Below, one piece after another: positions 15,899-25,214 of a stretch of 64,000 nucleotides of DNA; within the stretch, counting starts at the first letter, position 1, and every line of letters starts with the position of its first letter. The notes beneath the pieces are model-generated. The model saw nothing but the letters and a program-made list of their open reading frames with translations, made no database searches and was not told where the DNA came from. This DNA comes from Flavobacteriales bacterium (lineage in GTDB: Bacteria > Bacteroidota > Bacteroidia > Flavobacteriales_E > Vicingaceae), in assembly GCA_002401955.1 (NCBI GenBank), contig NVUQ01000002.1, positions 62,001 to 126,000 of the forward strand, read 5' to 3'. The position numbers and the translations under genes were made by a program.

Positions 15899-17179
15899 AT
15901 GAAAAATATTACAATAATTGCTTTAGGACTTATGTTAGCATTAACTAACAACCACGCTAAAGCACAGTGGGTTGAGATCAACTCAACACCAACCAAAATA
16001 ATAGATAAATTCAACTTTATAACAGACGATATTGGCTATGCTTTAATGTCCAACAAATCAGAAATACATAGAACAACAAATGGAGGGAATGCATGGACTG
16101 CTATAACTACTCCGCCAGCTATAACTACATTTTTTGATTTTAGTTTCCCTAAAGATAGTGTTGGTTTTGTTGTACATAGAGATATGTCTAACGCCACCAC
16201 TCCAAGTATGATTTATAGAACCATGAACAATGGTACAACATGGCAAAACATTACGCCTGCCTCAACCAACGCAGGTTCTGGAAATGCTTTTGTTCAATTT
16301 ATTGATGAAAATGTTGGGTTTTGGGCTGTAGGTACCATCCTGTATAGAACAATAGATGGTGGTACTAATTGGGATACCACCTCAATTAGTTCGAACATGA
16401 ATTATTTTCAGATTCAATCGATGGACTTTTATGATGCTAATAATGGTGTTATTGGTATTCATGATGGAACATTTATGTATTTAGGAAGTATGTTTGCAAC
16501 TACAGATGGTGGGCAAACATTTACTCAAACTGACCTAACAACCAGTGGTTCTGTAGTAGGAATGGTTGATCAAGCTTCTGCTACTACTTCTTATGCCGCC
16601 AGTGCAGGTTGGGGTTCTAGTAATTTTTTAAAACTGTACAAATCAACTAATGGGGGTGCCTTATGGGATACCCTAAACATAAATACCTCTATACCTACTG
16701 ATGGTCTGTTAATGTTTGATTTTACAGATAGCATTAACGGAACTATTGCAGTTGAAGGCGTTAGTGGAGGAGTGCATTTATATAATACTACGGATGGAGG
16801 GCTATCCTGGGTATTTAATGATTCTATCATTGGCTACCCTTACGATTTAGAGCTAACAGCTAATACAGGGTATTTAACTGGTAATACGAATAGTTTTTAT
16901 AAATGGAATAATACCTCTGTTGGTATTGATTCTCCAATAGAAAAGGATGTAAATCAAATGGTGCTCTACCCTAACCCGGTAGCATCAGGATCAGTATTAA
17001 ATTGGGATTCTGAAGTAGATTATAATCAAGCCTTAATTATGGATTTATCTGGTAAAGAGGTTTTTAATGAACTTGTTTCAGGTAAAAAATTAACTATTCC
17101 TGATTTAAATTCTGGTTACTACTTTATTAAATTAAGTAATGTAGAGTCTCAAGAAACAATTCCTTTAATTGTTAAATAA
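15899..17179 (+). CDS. secreted beta-propeller (BNR/Ycf48-like) protein with T9SS sorting signal
   Basis: The 426-residue protein has a signal peptide ending at NHAKAQ. Repeats of the sialidase/photosystem-stability type, such as HRTTNGGNAWTAI, YRTIDGGTNWD and NTTDGGLSW, indicate a beta propeller. The last ~75 residues (VLYPNPVASGS to the terminal PLIVK) are a type A T9SS signal. It is therefore exported across the outer membrane. The ligand or enzymatic role is unknown. A strong terminator follows at 17201. Confidence 0.85.
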   Translation: MKNITIIALGLMLALTNNHAKAQWVEINSTPTKIIDKFNFITDDIGYALMSNKSEIHRTTNGGNAWTAITTPPAITTFFDFSFPKDSVGFVVHRDMSNATTPSMIYRTMNNGTTWQNITPASTNAGSGNAFVQFIDENVGFWAVGTILYRTIDGGTNWDTTSISSNMNYFQIQSMDFYDANNGVIGIHDGTFMYLGSMFATTDGGQTFTQTDLTTSGSVVGMVDQASATTSYAASAGWGSSNFLKLYKSTNGGALWDTLNINTSIPTDGLLMFDFTDSINGTIAVEGVSGGVHLYNTTDGGLSWVFNDSIIGYPYDLELTANTGYLTGNTNSFYKWNNTSVGIDSPIEKDVNQMVLYPNPVASGSVLNWDSEVDYNQALIMDLSGKEVFNELVSGKKLTIPDLNSGYYFIKLSNVESQETIPLIVK

Positions 17180-17200
17180 CGAAAAGCAAATGATATTTGT

Positions 17201-17234
17201 AAAAGGGATAAAGGCAACTGCCTTTATCCCTTTT
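17201..17234 (+). terminator. rho-independent terminator, usable from both strands
   Basis: AAAAGGGATAAAGGCA (17201-17216) pairs perfectly with TGCCTTTATCCCTTTT (17219-17234). It lies between the convergent genes ending at 17179 and 17289 and has T-rich flanks on both sides. Confidence 0.9.
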
Positions 17235-17288
17235 CTATTTTTGTTATCCTCAACTTGTCTAACCGATCTTTAGTATTATCAGAATCAT

Positions 17289-19532
17289 TTAGTTTCTTTC
17301 AATTTCTCCTGAATTACCTACTATAAATACACACCTAAAGCCTAGCCATTTTGTAGGTTTTTGATAGTTAAAATCCTTTTCAACCGTAGTCTCCTCTTCA
17401 GTATGGATCCAAGAACCACCTTTAGCAATTCCTTTTTCAGAAGTCATTTCTGCAACATTTCCCATTATATTATAAACTCCATAGTTGTTCGGCCAATATA
17501 ATTTTACGGGACCTGTTGCGTCTACCCCATTTTTTTTAATTGACTCTTCCATTGATTCATTTCGAGAAAAATTTGTTCTGTATTTCCCTTTATATTTTGA
17601 ATTTAATTTTTTAAGTAACTTTTCTGAATATCCCACTTCTGCAACACTCTCCCATTCTTCTTTAGTTGGTAAACGATATTCGAAATTATTAGGATAAATT
17701 GGTCTGCCAGTCTCTTTTTCTTTGATAGCATAATACTCTAGTACTCTTTCTGTTCGCCATTTACAGAAATCCTGAGCTTGCTCATAAGAAATCCCAACAA
17801 CTGGATAATTATGATATGCTGGATGCCAAAAATATAGCTTAACAAAGGATTCATTATTTTCCCAAACTGTAGTATCGGGTAAAGAGCATTTATACTCCTT
17901 GGATAATTTGCCATGTGTTTTTTCTTGCCAAAATAGATATTCCCTCCACATAAAATTAGTTACCTCAGTTTCATCCATATAAAGTTCATTACTAATTCTC
18001 TTAGTCCCAAAGGGTTTAAATTCTTTAGTTCCTATACGTTCCTTAGCCCTTCCTAAATAAGTCATAACTGGTCTAAACCCTACATCAACAGATGGATTTG
18101 TCAAGCCTTTAAAACGATCGGCCCCTTCAATTATTTGTAATTCCTGACCAATACTACTCCAACTCCCACCTTTAGTTGCGGGTTCATTATTTTTATCAAA
18201 TACCATTTCAGCTGCATTTCCGCTCATACAATATAATCCAAAACCGTTAGGGTTATATGAGCTTGTTTTTACCATATGGAATCCACCATCAGCACTATAT
18301 CGGTTTTTAAAATTTTTCCCAATAAAAACATCATCTTTAGTTTGAACCGAATCAATATCCCCATTTCTATTAGTATAAATATTTTTGAAATTTTGGGAAC
18401 AACCAATTGCACCTGCAACAAACCCAGGTTTAAAATTAGCCAAGAAACAACCATTGGAATTTCTAATATGAGGACCTCCCCAAGGATAAGGACCTTTGTT
18501 GAGTCCACCTTTTGCTGCCCACTCCCACTCATAACTTGTTGGTAAACGAACATCATTAACCTTATGACCTCCACTAACTTTTGTTAAACCTTCTGTAAAC
18601 CAATTACAATACATTTCAGCTCCGTTTCTACTCATACCAACTGCAGGGTAATCATTATAAGCTGGATGAGAAAAATAATTTGCTTCCATTGGTTCATTAT
18701 ATCCCCAAGGATAATCCTTAACCCACCTAGATTGATCAGGTTTTGCTTTTAGAAATTCTTCTTTTCTATCTTGTCTTAACAAATCAAACAAAAAAGTACG
18801 GTATTCTAAATTAGTTACTTCAGTCTGTTTCATATAAAACGATTGTACCGATATCGTGTCTACATTACCTATATAAGACCCTATAGGGATGAATAGAAAT
18901 CCTTTTGGATCAGATTGATACCAAAGCGTCCTTCCTGATTTCCCCACCATTTTAGTCTTGTTTTTCTTCACCTTACCAAACATCTTCTTTATTTGTTTTT
19001 GATGCTCTTTCCATTGTTCTTCATTTAATTTCGGAAAACGATAATTATCAATGGTTTCAATAATTCCTTCATCAAGTGTTTCATTTTCAGTTAAAAACCA
19101 TGATTTGTCTATAATCTTAGATTTTCGTTTTTTGATTCTTCTTTTATTCGTGTCATTCTCCAATAATTGCGGACTTAATGCTGCTACTCTTTCAAAATAC
19201 TCAGTTATTACTTTTTCGTGTTCTTCAATAATTAAAGCTGAATCGGTTAAACTGTTTTTATTAATTTCTGCTGAGTTATTTTCTTCTATTATTGGTTCAG
19301 ATGCATTGTTAAAGAACATTCCCGTTCCTACTGCAACTGCACATATTGTAGTTATCATAAGTATCAATTTAAAGTTTGTAAATTGAGTTAGCTTACCTCC
19401 CTTTGCAACTTTACCTATAGTTATTGTAGATTTTAAAAATTGCGTCTTTGTTTCTTCAAAAGAAATTTTGGCAGGGTCATTTTTGGCTTGGTTAAATAAA
19501 TCATCTAACCTGTTGTTATTATTTTGTTCCAT
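17289..19532 (-). CDS. membrane-anchored protein with two formylglycine-generating-enzyme (SUMF1) domains
   Basis: The 747-residue product starts at ATG 19532, preceded by a clear GGAGGTGCAAA ribosome site. The frame also opens at 19565, but that would lack this site. A cytoplasmic segment of ~54 residues is followed by one membrane helix (about 55-75). Two FGE-sulfatase domains follow: about 200-500 (MKQTEVTNLEYRTFL, RLPTSYEWEWAA, NPNGFGLYCMSGNAAEM) and about 505-747 (MDETEVTNFMWREYL, RLPTKEEWESVAE). Its first 14 bp overlap the ECF sigma gene. That overlap and its single-helix topology are like an anti-sigma partner, but no known anti-sigma domain is seen. GldJ/GldK gliding proteins use the same fold. 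Confidence 0.8.
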   Translation of the reverse strand: MEQNNNNRLDDLFNQAKNDPAKISFEETKTQFLKSTITIGKVAKGGKLTQFTNFKLILMITTICAVAVGTGMFFNNASEPIIEENNSAEINKNSLTDSALIIEEHEKVITEYFERVAALSPQLLENDTNKRRIKKRKSKIIDKSWFLTENETLDEGIIETIDNYRFPKLNEEQWKEHQKQIKKMFGKVKKNKTKMVGKSGRTLWYQSDPKGFLFIPIGSYIGNVDTISVQSFYMKQTEVTNLEYRTFLFDLLRQDRKEEFLKAKPDQSRWVKDYPWGYNEPMEANYFSHPAYNDYPAVGMSRNGAEMYCNWFTEGLTKVSGGHKVNDVRLPTSYEWEWAAKGGLNKGPYPWGGPHIRNSNGCFLANFKPGFVAGAIGCSQNFKNIYTNRNGDIDSVQTKDDVFIGKNFKNRYSADGGFHMVKTSSYNPNGFGLYCMSGNAAEMVFDKNNEPATKGGSWSSIGQELQIIEGADRFKGLTNPSVDVGFRPVMTYLGRAKERIGTKEFKPFGTKRISNELYMDETEVTNFMWREYLFWQEKTHGKLSKEYKCSLPDTTVWENNESFVKLYFWHPAYHNYPVVGISYEQAQDFCKWRTERVLEYYAIKEKETGRPIYPNNFEYRLPTKEEWESVAEVGYSEKLLKKLNSKYKGKYRTNFSRNESMEESIKKNGVDATGPVKLYWPNNYGVYNIMGNVAEMTSEKGIAKGGSWIHTEEETTVEKDFNYQKPTKWLGFRCVFIVGNSGEIERN

Positions 19533-20052
19533 TTTGCACCTCCATTTTTTTGTAATCAGATTCAAACGTTAAAATCTCAACTAATTTTGCTCTTCCTCTT
19601 TTCAATCGTTGCTTTACAGCAGATTCAGAAACCTCTTGTAGATCAACAATCTCTTTTATAGAAAACCCAGAAATTTCAAACAGAATAATACATTCTCGTT
19701 GTTCTTCAGGTAACATCGCTAAAGCTTTGTGTAACAGATACACTTCCGCATCTCTTTCTGTCTTAGAATTTACATCTAAAACATCAAAACCTTGTTGTTG
19801 TGGATAAGCTTCCTCTTTCTTTTTTTTGTGATGATTAGCTAATACTCGAACACTAATTCCAATAAGAAATGATAGAAAGGCCTTTTCAGATTTTAGAGTA
19901 TCCATTTTCTGAAAAGCAATTAACAAAGTATCATTCATCAAATCATGATACTCCATTTTTCCAAATACTCTCGCCCTGCAGAAACGTTCGAACCTATCAT
20001 GAACCGGTTCGTAGAGTTTTAGAAAATTTCGCTGTTGTTTACTTTCTTGCAT
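19519..20052 (-). CDS. ECF-type RNA polymerase sigma factor
   Basis: The 177-residue protein has sigma region 2 (about 20-85, with FCRARVFGKMEYHDLMNDTLL) and region 4 (about 105-165, with LPEEQRECIILFEISGFSIKEI and a helix-turn-helix VSESAVKQRLKRGR). The length is normal for ECF factors. It overlaps the downstream membrane SUMF1-domain gene by 14 bp, so the two are coupled. The target promoters are unknown. A repeat element lies just upstream. Confidence 0.9.
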   Translation of the reverse strand: MQESKQQRNFLKLYEPVHDRFERFCRARVFGKMEYHDLMNDTLLIAFQKMDTLKSEKAFLSFLIGISVRVLANHHKKKKEEAYPQQQGFDVLDVNSKTERDAEVYLLHKALAMLPEEQRECIILFEISGFSIKEIVDLQEVSESAVKQRLKRGRAKLVEILTFESDYKKMEVQNGTK

Positions 20053-20130
20053 TAATTACAATTGGTGTTCTATAATGTAAGTGTAACGAAAAACAAAAAA
20101 GTTACATTACGTATTTGTTTTTTATTAATC

Positions 20131-20229
20131 TGTCATTCCGATTGCAGTGACGAAGGAGCGAAACAGAGGAATCTATTGAATTGTACTGCTAAATCAAAAG
20201 ATACCTCCACTATCTCGGTCGGTATGACA
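20131..20229. repeat. REP/MITE-like stem-loop repeat
   Basis: The ends TGTCATTCCGA (20131-20141) and TCGGTATGACA (20219-20229) are inverted with one mismatch, and an inner GAGGAATCT/AGATACCTC pair extends the stem. A related stem-loop with the same GTCATT start and GAAGCAATCT core lies at 55109-55185. It is non-coding and intergenic. Confidence 0.7.
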
Positions 20230-20235
20230 TAAAAA

Positions 20236-20916
20236 CTAAATCATACCTACAATCTCTTTAACTAATAAATCCATATCAACTTTCTCTATTGGGTGCTTAG
20301 AGTTATTAATAGTTGTTAATCTTGAGTTTAATAAAGCATCTGCTACCTCTAAAGTTTCTTCTTTGGTAACCATTTCATCATTATCTGCTAACATTATTTT
20401 GCAGTTATGACTGATATTTTGGTAATCACTTAATAAAAGTGGTGAACCCTCTCCCATTGCTAACATCATTTCTGCTGTTTTTGATAAAAGAGTTTTCCAG
20501 TTTTTAGAGCCATGTCTTTCTGATAGGGCTTGTGCAAATTGAGGGATTTTAGCTTCAATTATTGCTGCGTTAAGCATCTTAACTTCCTTTTTAGCAATCT
20601 CTGGAGTCCATTTAAACTTTGTGCCTAATGTTATAATTTGATTTACTTTATTTGGATAATGTTTAGCTAAATATAATGCCACATAACCACCCATACTATA
20701 ACCAAAAATATCAACTTGCTCTAAATTATTACTTGATAAATAACTTAAAGTATCCTCTGCAAACTGTTCTATGTCAAATGATTCGCTAAAAACTTCTTTA
20801 CCATGTCCAGAAAAATTAAAGCTATAAACATTGTAATTTTCTTTCAGTTTTTCTTTTAAAGCATCTAACTGATCTTTAGCTCCAATAGCACCGTGTAATA
20901 ACAATATATTTTTCAT
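20236..20916 (-). CDS. alpha/beta hydrolase
   Basis: The 226-residue protein is a short alpha/beta hydrolase with the oxyanion segment LLLHGAIG (6-13), the nucleophile elbow GYSMGG (Ser74) and probable acid and histidine near residues 190-215 (MLADNDEMV, NSKHPIEKV). It lies 4 bp after the P450 gene and is likely co-translated with it. The substrate is unknown. An esterase acting with the P450 in small-molecule metabolism is a reasonable inference. Confidence 0.85.
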   Translation of the reverse strand: MKNILLLHGAIGAKDQLDALKEKLKENYNVYSFNFSGHGKEVFSESFDIEQFAEDTLSYLSSNNLEQVDIFGYSMGGYVALYLAKHYPNKVNQIITLGTKFKWTPEIAKKEVKMLNAAIIEAKIPQFAQALSERHGSKNWKTLLSKTAEMMLAMGEGSPLLLSDYQNISHNCKIMLADNDEMVTKEETLEVADALLNSRLTTINNSKHPIEKVDMDLLVKEIVGMI

Positions 20917-20920
20917 CTAA

Positions 20921-22324
20921 CTAATCTCTTTTAATCAATTTAACTTGGTATTCGGATGGCATCATTGTAAAAGCCATTACTTCTTTTACCTCATTTGCCG
21001 GTGTTATTAATTCTACTTTAAAGTTTTTCATTAACATAGATAATACTAACTTCATTTCTAGCATTGCCAAGTTTTTACCCGGACAAAATCTAGCTCCAGC
21101 TCCAAAAGGAATGTAAGCTTTTGTATCGTGCCCCATCGGACATTTTCCTTTTTCCTGCTTTATCCATCTTTCTGGTTTAAACTCTTTTGCATTACTAAAA
21201 TTGTCATCTTGCATTCCTGCATAACGAGATTCTATCAATAATTTACTATCCTTTTTAAACAGGTATCCGTTAATTTCAACATCTTCAAGTGCCTGATTAT
21301 AAATAAGAGGAGCAACGGGTTTTATCCGCATGGTTTCCATAGCAACAGCCTCAGTATAAAGTAAAGAGGAATGAGAATTATATTTTTCTAACCAATTGCT
21401 TTTATTTAGTACTGTTTTAGCTTCTTCATGTAGTCTATCTTGAACTTCAGGATGTTGTGCCAGCAGATATATCGACCAAGCTAAAGTATGAGCTGTTGTG
21501 TCTTCTCCAGCCATTAAAATGGTTAATAAATTACCCCTAACATCTTCATCGGTTAAAGTATCTTCTTCTTCTGCGGCAACCAAAAGGCTCTCTAAAAAAT
21601 TAGTAGGGTGCTCTCTTAATGCAGGATTATCTTTTAATTTCTTCTTTCCATCAAGGATAAACTCATCTATCAACTTGTTTATTTCAAGAACAGCATTATC
21701 AAAAATTTTATCTTTTTTAGTTCTATAATAACGCCAAAATGGAAACGGATCATTCATCCGTTTAAAAATCATTGGAAATATCTTTTCTAAATGATTTTGA
21801 ATAACATCACCCTCTTGTTCTAAAGTATTCATTTTATAACCAAAAGCCAATGATGTAGTAACATCTACTGTAAAACGCAGTAAATCTTGTTGAATATTTA
21901 GTACTTGGTTTTTAGATGAAATGTTGTCCCATTTATTAAATAATCGTTCTAAAGAAATGAGAATTTCAGGATAAAATTGTTGTTGATGTTTAACATCTAA
22001 TCCTTTATTTACAATTCTTCTGTGCGTCTTCCATACATCACCTTCCGCATTAAAAACCCCATGCACCCCTATTTCAACCATTATTTCATCCATTTTAGAC
22101 ATTCGTCTAAACTTACCAGGCCTTTCTTTTAACATTGTTTGGGTAATTTCTGGATCGGTAATAACGGTTACCTTATTTGGTCCTAAGATAAGTTTGTAAA
22201 CTTTTCCATACTCCTCCGACCATTCTTCTAGCTGATTATGGAAATTAGCTAATTCAATTTTATGTATACTCCCTATAATCGGCAGCCCTTTTGGGCCTTT
22301 TAATTCTTTATAAGTTATTGACAT
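20921..22324 (-). CDS. cytochrome P450 monooxygenase
   Basis: The 467-residue protein is a full-length bacterial P450. The I-helix oxygen-activation motif is AGEDTTAH (272-279), ExxR is Glu330-Arg333, and the haem loop is FGAGARFCPG with the ligand Cys414. The sequence resembles the class II-like P450s related to the CYP102 haem domain, but no reductase is fused. No ferredoxin or reductase gene is adjacent, so electron partners lie elsewhere. It heads a two-gene unit with the alpha/beta hydrolase. The substrate is unknown, with fatty acid as one possibility. Confidence 0.93.
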   Translation of the reverse strand: MSITYKELKGPKGLPIIGSIHKIELANFHNQLEEWSEEYGKVYKLILGPNKVTVITDPEITQTMLKERPGKFRRMSKMDEIMVEIGVHGVFNAEGDVWKTHRRIVNKGLDVKHQQQFYPEILISLERLFNKWDNISSKNQVLNIQQDLLRFTVDVTTSLAFGYKMNTLEQEGDVIQNHLEKIFPMIFKRMNDPFPFWRYYRTKKDKIFDNAVLEINKLIDEFILDGKKKLKDNPALREHPTNFLESLLVAAEEEDTLTDEDVRGNLLTILMAGEDTTAHTLAWSIYLLAQHPEVQDRLHEEAKTVLNKSNWLEKYNSHSSLLYTEAVAMETMRIKPVAPLIYNQALEDVEINGYLFKKDSKLLIESRYAGMQDDNFSNAKEFKPERWIKQEKGKCPMGHDTKAYIPFGAGARFCPGKNLAMLEMKLVLSMLMKNFKVELITPANEVKEVMAFTMMPSEYQVKLIKRD

Positions 22325-22435
22325 TGATTTAATTGATCTTTTTGTAAAGATAAAGAGCCTAGTTAAAATAACACTAAAACAACTAAAATATTTTAATCTT
22401 ACATTTACTTCTTAAATCGCTCTAAATCAAAACTA

Positions 22436-22777
22436 ATGGAAATGAAAAAAACAATTTTAGTATCAGCATTAACAACTATTGCAACCATGTTTATTATTAT
22501 GATTTGCATACACATGTGTAAATCTCATTGCGGACAATCTAGATGTTCAAAAGCTTCTGTTCAATGCAGTTCTTCTTACGGGGGTAATGGCTGCGATTCT
22601 TATTCGGGCTGTACAAAATCATCATCTTGCTCTTCTAAATCGAAATGCTCTAAAGCAAAAAAATGCTGCAAATCTAAATCTTCTTGTAAAAAAGGAGAAA
22701 ACAAAACTTGTAAATGGTCAAGTAAAGATGGTGAAAAAGTAATTGGTAAGAAAGGAATTAAAGTTGAAAAGGAATAA
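22436..22777 (+). CDS. small Cys/Lys/Ser-rich membrane-anchored or secreted protein
   Basis: The 113-residue product has an N-terminal hydrophobic helix (about 6-26), followed by a low-complexity region with 13 cysteines in total among Ser, Lys and Gly. The pattern KCSKAKKCCKSKSSCKK suggests metal binding or disulfide cross-linking. I know no named family. ATG 22442 would remove two residues. It has its own terminator and reads opposite to both neighbours, so it is probably a single-gene unit. The function cannot be stated. Confidence 0.7.
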   Translation: MEMKKTILVSALTTIATMFIIMICIHMCKSHCGQSRCSKASVQCSSSYGGNGCDSYSGCTKSSSCSSKSKCSKAKKCCKSKSSCKKGENKTCKWSSKDGEKVIGKKGIKVEKE

Positions 22778-22802
22778 CACCTTTTAAATACAAAATAGAG
22801 TT

Positions 22803-22834
22803 GCCCCATTCGTTATAGCGGATGAGGCTTTTTT
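22803..22834 (+). terminator. rho-independent terminator of the Cys-rich gene
   Basis: GCCCCATTCG (22803-22812) pairs with CGGATGAGGC (22819-22828) with one mismatch and one wobble, followed by a run of six T. It lies 26 bp after the stop of the Cys-rich gene. Confidence 0.8.
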
Positions 22835-22941
22835 ATTTCATTAACTAATTTAAACTTCCTCCAAACAAGACTTACACAACGATCTAACAGATAACGAATT
22901 ATAAACGAAGAAAACTCTATTAATCTACGAGTATTTTAAAA

Positions 22942-24645
22942 TTATTCTTTGATAAACTTTCTTACTGAAACATCCTCATTTATTATTAATTGGATAAAGT
23001 ATAACCCAGACGGAAGATTGTTAATATTTAAAGAGATAGAATTAACCTTGCTATAAGTATGATTGTAAAATACTTTTCCTGAAACATCAAATAATTGCAT
23101 ATTGACATATTCAGGGTAATGGTTTAACTCAATATTTACTTCTTCTTTTGCAGGAATCGGATAAACTTGAACAGTTCCATTTACCTCCTCATTTTCAATC
23201 CCCACTGCCCAAGGTGACAATTTCAAAACAAAACCATCCCCATCACTCTGAGAACTAGTTCCATAGCAAAAAAGATTAAAATCGTTTGTAGGATCAGGAT
23301 CAAAATCAATAAAATCATTGTTTCGATTTGTAAATTGACCTACTAAGTAAGCATTTCCTAATTTGTCAACTTCAAATCCGTTAAACCAAGCAGAATAATT
23401 ACCCGAACCAGTATTTATAGGCTCAAAACCAGCAACCCAAGTTAAGTCTCCACTACCATTATATTTTGCTACATAATCTGTTGCTTCACTATATAGCAAG
23501 TAAATTCCTACGCCAGGATCAAAGTCACTATTTGCATTATAGTCTAATTTCCCATTTAAATAAATATTCTCACCAGCGTCTACATCCATACCTAAATTAT
23601 AATTATCCCCGGAAATTTGTTTTGACCAAAATAGGTTTCCCAAAGAATCGTATTTAGCAAAAAATGTATTTTTTTGATTAGAAATAATAGATAAAGGATC
23701 TTTAACCGGTGTTAAAACAAATGCTCCTGAACTTGGATCAAAATCTGCCGAATCGCTGAAGTAACCAGAAATAACGACCCCTCCATTTGATAAACTTTTT
23801 AAACCATAAGGGGTGACATAACTAATCGAACTACTCCATTCTATCTCAAATGCATCTTCAAAGACTCCATTGTTATCAAATCGAGAAACATAAGTAAATC
23901 CATTAGACATATTTACCATATGAGTTCCAGTTCCCGGGTCTAAATCAACTGATCCCCAAGATGTTGACATGCCAGAGACTAAAAAATCGCCATCATCTTC
24001 TATTGAAATATCTGCAATAGCTGTAGGCATAGTAACATTCCATAACATATTTCCATTAGAATCAAATTTTCTAACATCACCTCCTATTAAACAAAATAAA
24101 TTACCATTGTCATCCACCTCCATGAAATCAGCTAACAAGGTATCGTTTAACCACATTAAATTACCATTGATATCATATTTCGCTATAAAATTAATAGTAG
24201 ATCCCAAAGCTATATTTACTATTCCAGCATTTGGATTAAAATCGATTGAATCCCATACGGAAGAAGATTGAATGGTTCCCGACAAATAAACGTTTTGATC
24301 ATTGTCAACAGCAATACTATTCGGCTCATCATCTTTGATACCACTTAACTTAAATGCCCATATAAGGTTCTTATCCTTAGAGTATTTAGCTAAAAACAAA
24401 TCGTTGTAAGTACTGTTTGTACCATATGCATTCATAAAGTACCCTCCACTCGTACCGTCAAAGTCTGCTATATCTTCAAAGGTTCCAGCAACATAAATAT
24501 TATTTAAAGTATCAGAAACAATATTTTTTACTTTATCTGATGCATCAATATCTGTTGATCCAATTCCAAAAGCCCATTCTAACTGCTGAGCATTTATATA
24601 GCTTTGGGAAAGCAAGATGGCTATTAGGATAATTATGTTTTTCAT
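22942..24645 (-). CDS. secreted SBBP-like beta-propeller protein with T9SS sorting signal
   Basis: The 567-residue protein has a signal peptide ending INAQ. It has repeated blocks of the form (N)xYLxG ... FDP ... FxAKYD, for example FLAKYSKDKNLIWAFK, FIAKYDINGNLMW and FFAKYDSLGNLFW, which are the repeats of SBBP-type propellers. A type A T9SS signal occupies the last ~80 residues (VQVYPIPAKEE to the end). It is the last gene of a four-gene unit that starts at 28177 with an M48 protease. The function is unknown. Confidence 0.85.
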   Translation of the reverse strand: MKNIIILIAILLSQSYINAQQLEWAFGIGSTDIDASDKVKNIVSDTLNNIYVAGTFEDIADFDGTSGGYFMNAYGTNSTYNDLFLAKYSKDKNLIWAFKLSGIKDDEPNSIAVDNDQNVYLSGTIQSSSVWDSIDFNPNAGIVNIALGSTINFIAKYDINGNLMWLNDTLLADFMEVDDNGNLFCLIGGDVRKFDSNGNMLWNVTMPTAIADISIEDDGDFLVSGMSTSWGSVDLDPGTGTHMVNMSNGFTYVSRFDNNGVFEDAFEIEWSSSISYVTPYGLKSLSNGGVVISGYFSDSADFDPSSGAFVLTPVKDPLSIISNQKNTFFAKYDSLGNLFWSKQISGDNYNLGMDVDAGENIYLNGKLDYNANSDFDPGVGIYLLYSEATDYVAKYNGSGDLTWVAGFEPINTGSGNYSAWFNGFEVDKLGNAYLVGQFTNRNNDFIDFDPDPTNDFNLFCYGTSSQSDGDGFVLKLSPWAVGIENEEVNGTVQVYPIPAKEEVNIELNHYPEYVNMQLFDVSGKVFYNHTYSKVNSISLNINNLPSGLYFIQLIINEDVSVRKFIKE

Positions 24646-24655
24646 TATAATGAAT

Positions 24656-25213
24656 TTAATAATATGAAATTAGATCAAAAAATGCGATAGGACCTACTTG
24701 ATAATGATAAAATTGATTAATACCAGATGTTCCTGAAGCACCGTAAAAAACGCCATAATTAGCAGGGAAATTAAGTTGAGCCTGACCTAACCCGATTGAT
24801 AAATCGGATACATTATCTATTCCTTTTATTTTCAATCTAAAGCCATGATAATTGTAAAAATAAGACCCTAAAGGATACTCATCATTTCCTTCGTTAAAAA
24901 TCAACTGAGCATTATTATCCACAACTAATGTATTAAAGCCAAAAGTGGTAAAAGTTCCAACACCATTAAGAGTGGCATTGCTTGAAGTTTGATTGTTGTC
25001 GATATCAAACCTTATCCTAATCGTTTCAACTTTAAATTCATCATACAAAATAATAATTACAGAGTCTGCTTTAGCTAGGGTATCCATTAAAGAAACATTT
25101 ACAAATTCACCGTAAAACCCTTCACTATTTTCATTAGATGTAAGCTCTTCTTTTACACACCCACCCAAAAATGTTGTAACAATAAAAATTATTATTAATT
25201 TTAAATAATACAT
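24656..25213 (-). CDS. lipoprotein of unknown function
   Basis: The 185-residue protein has a lipoprotein signal with lipobox LGGC (Cys19), then a beta-rich globular domain. I do not recognise the family. It lies 10 bp before the propeller gene and 1 bp after the outer-membrane-protein-like gene, so the three are co-transcribed. Confidence 0.75.
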   Translation of the reverse strand: MYYLKLIIIFIVTTFLGGCVKEELTSNENSEGFYGEFVNVSLMDTLAKADSVIIILYDEFKVETIRIRFDIDNNQTSSNATLNGVGTFTTFGFNTLVVDNNAQLIFNEGNDEYPLGSYFYNYHGFRLKIKGIDNVSDLSIGLGQAQLNFPANYGVFYGASGTSGINQFYHYQVGPIAFFDLISYY

Positions 25214-25214
25214 G

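Noticed and set aside
20921-22324. Self-sufficient P450 (CYP102 type)
   Set aside because: The protein ends after the haem domain at 467 residues, and no reductase domain or gene follows.
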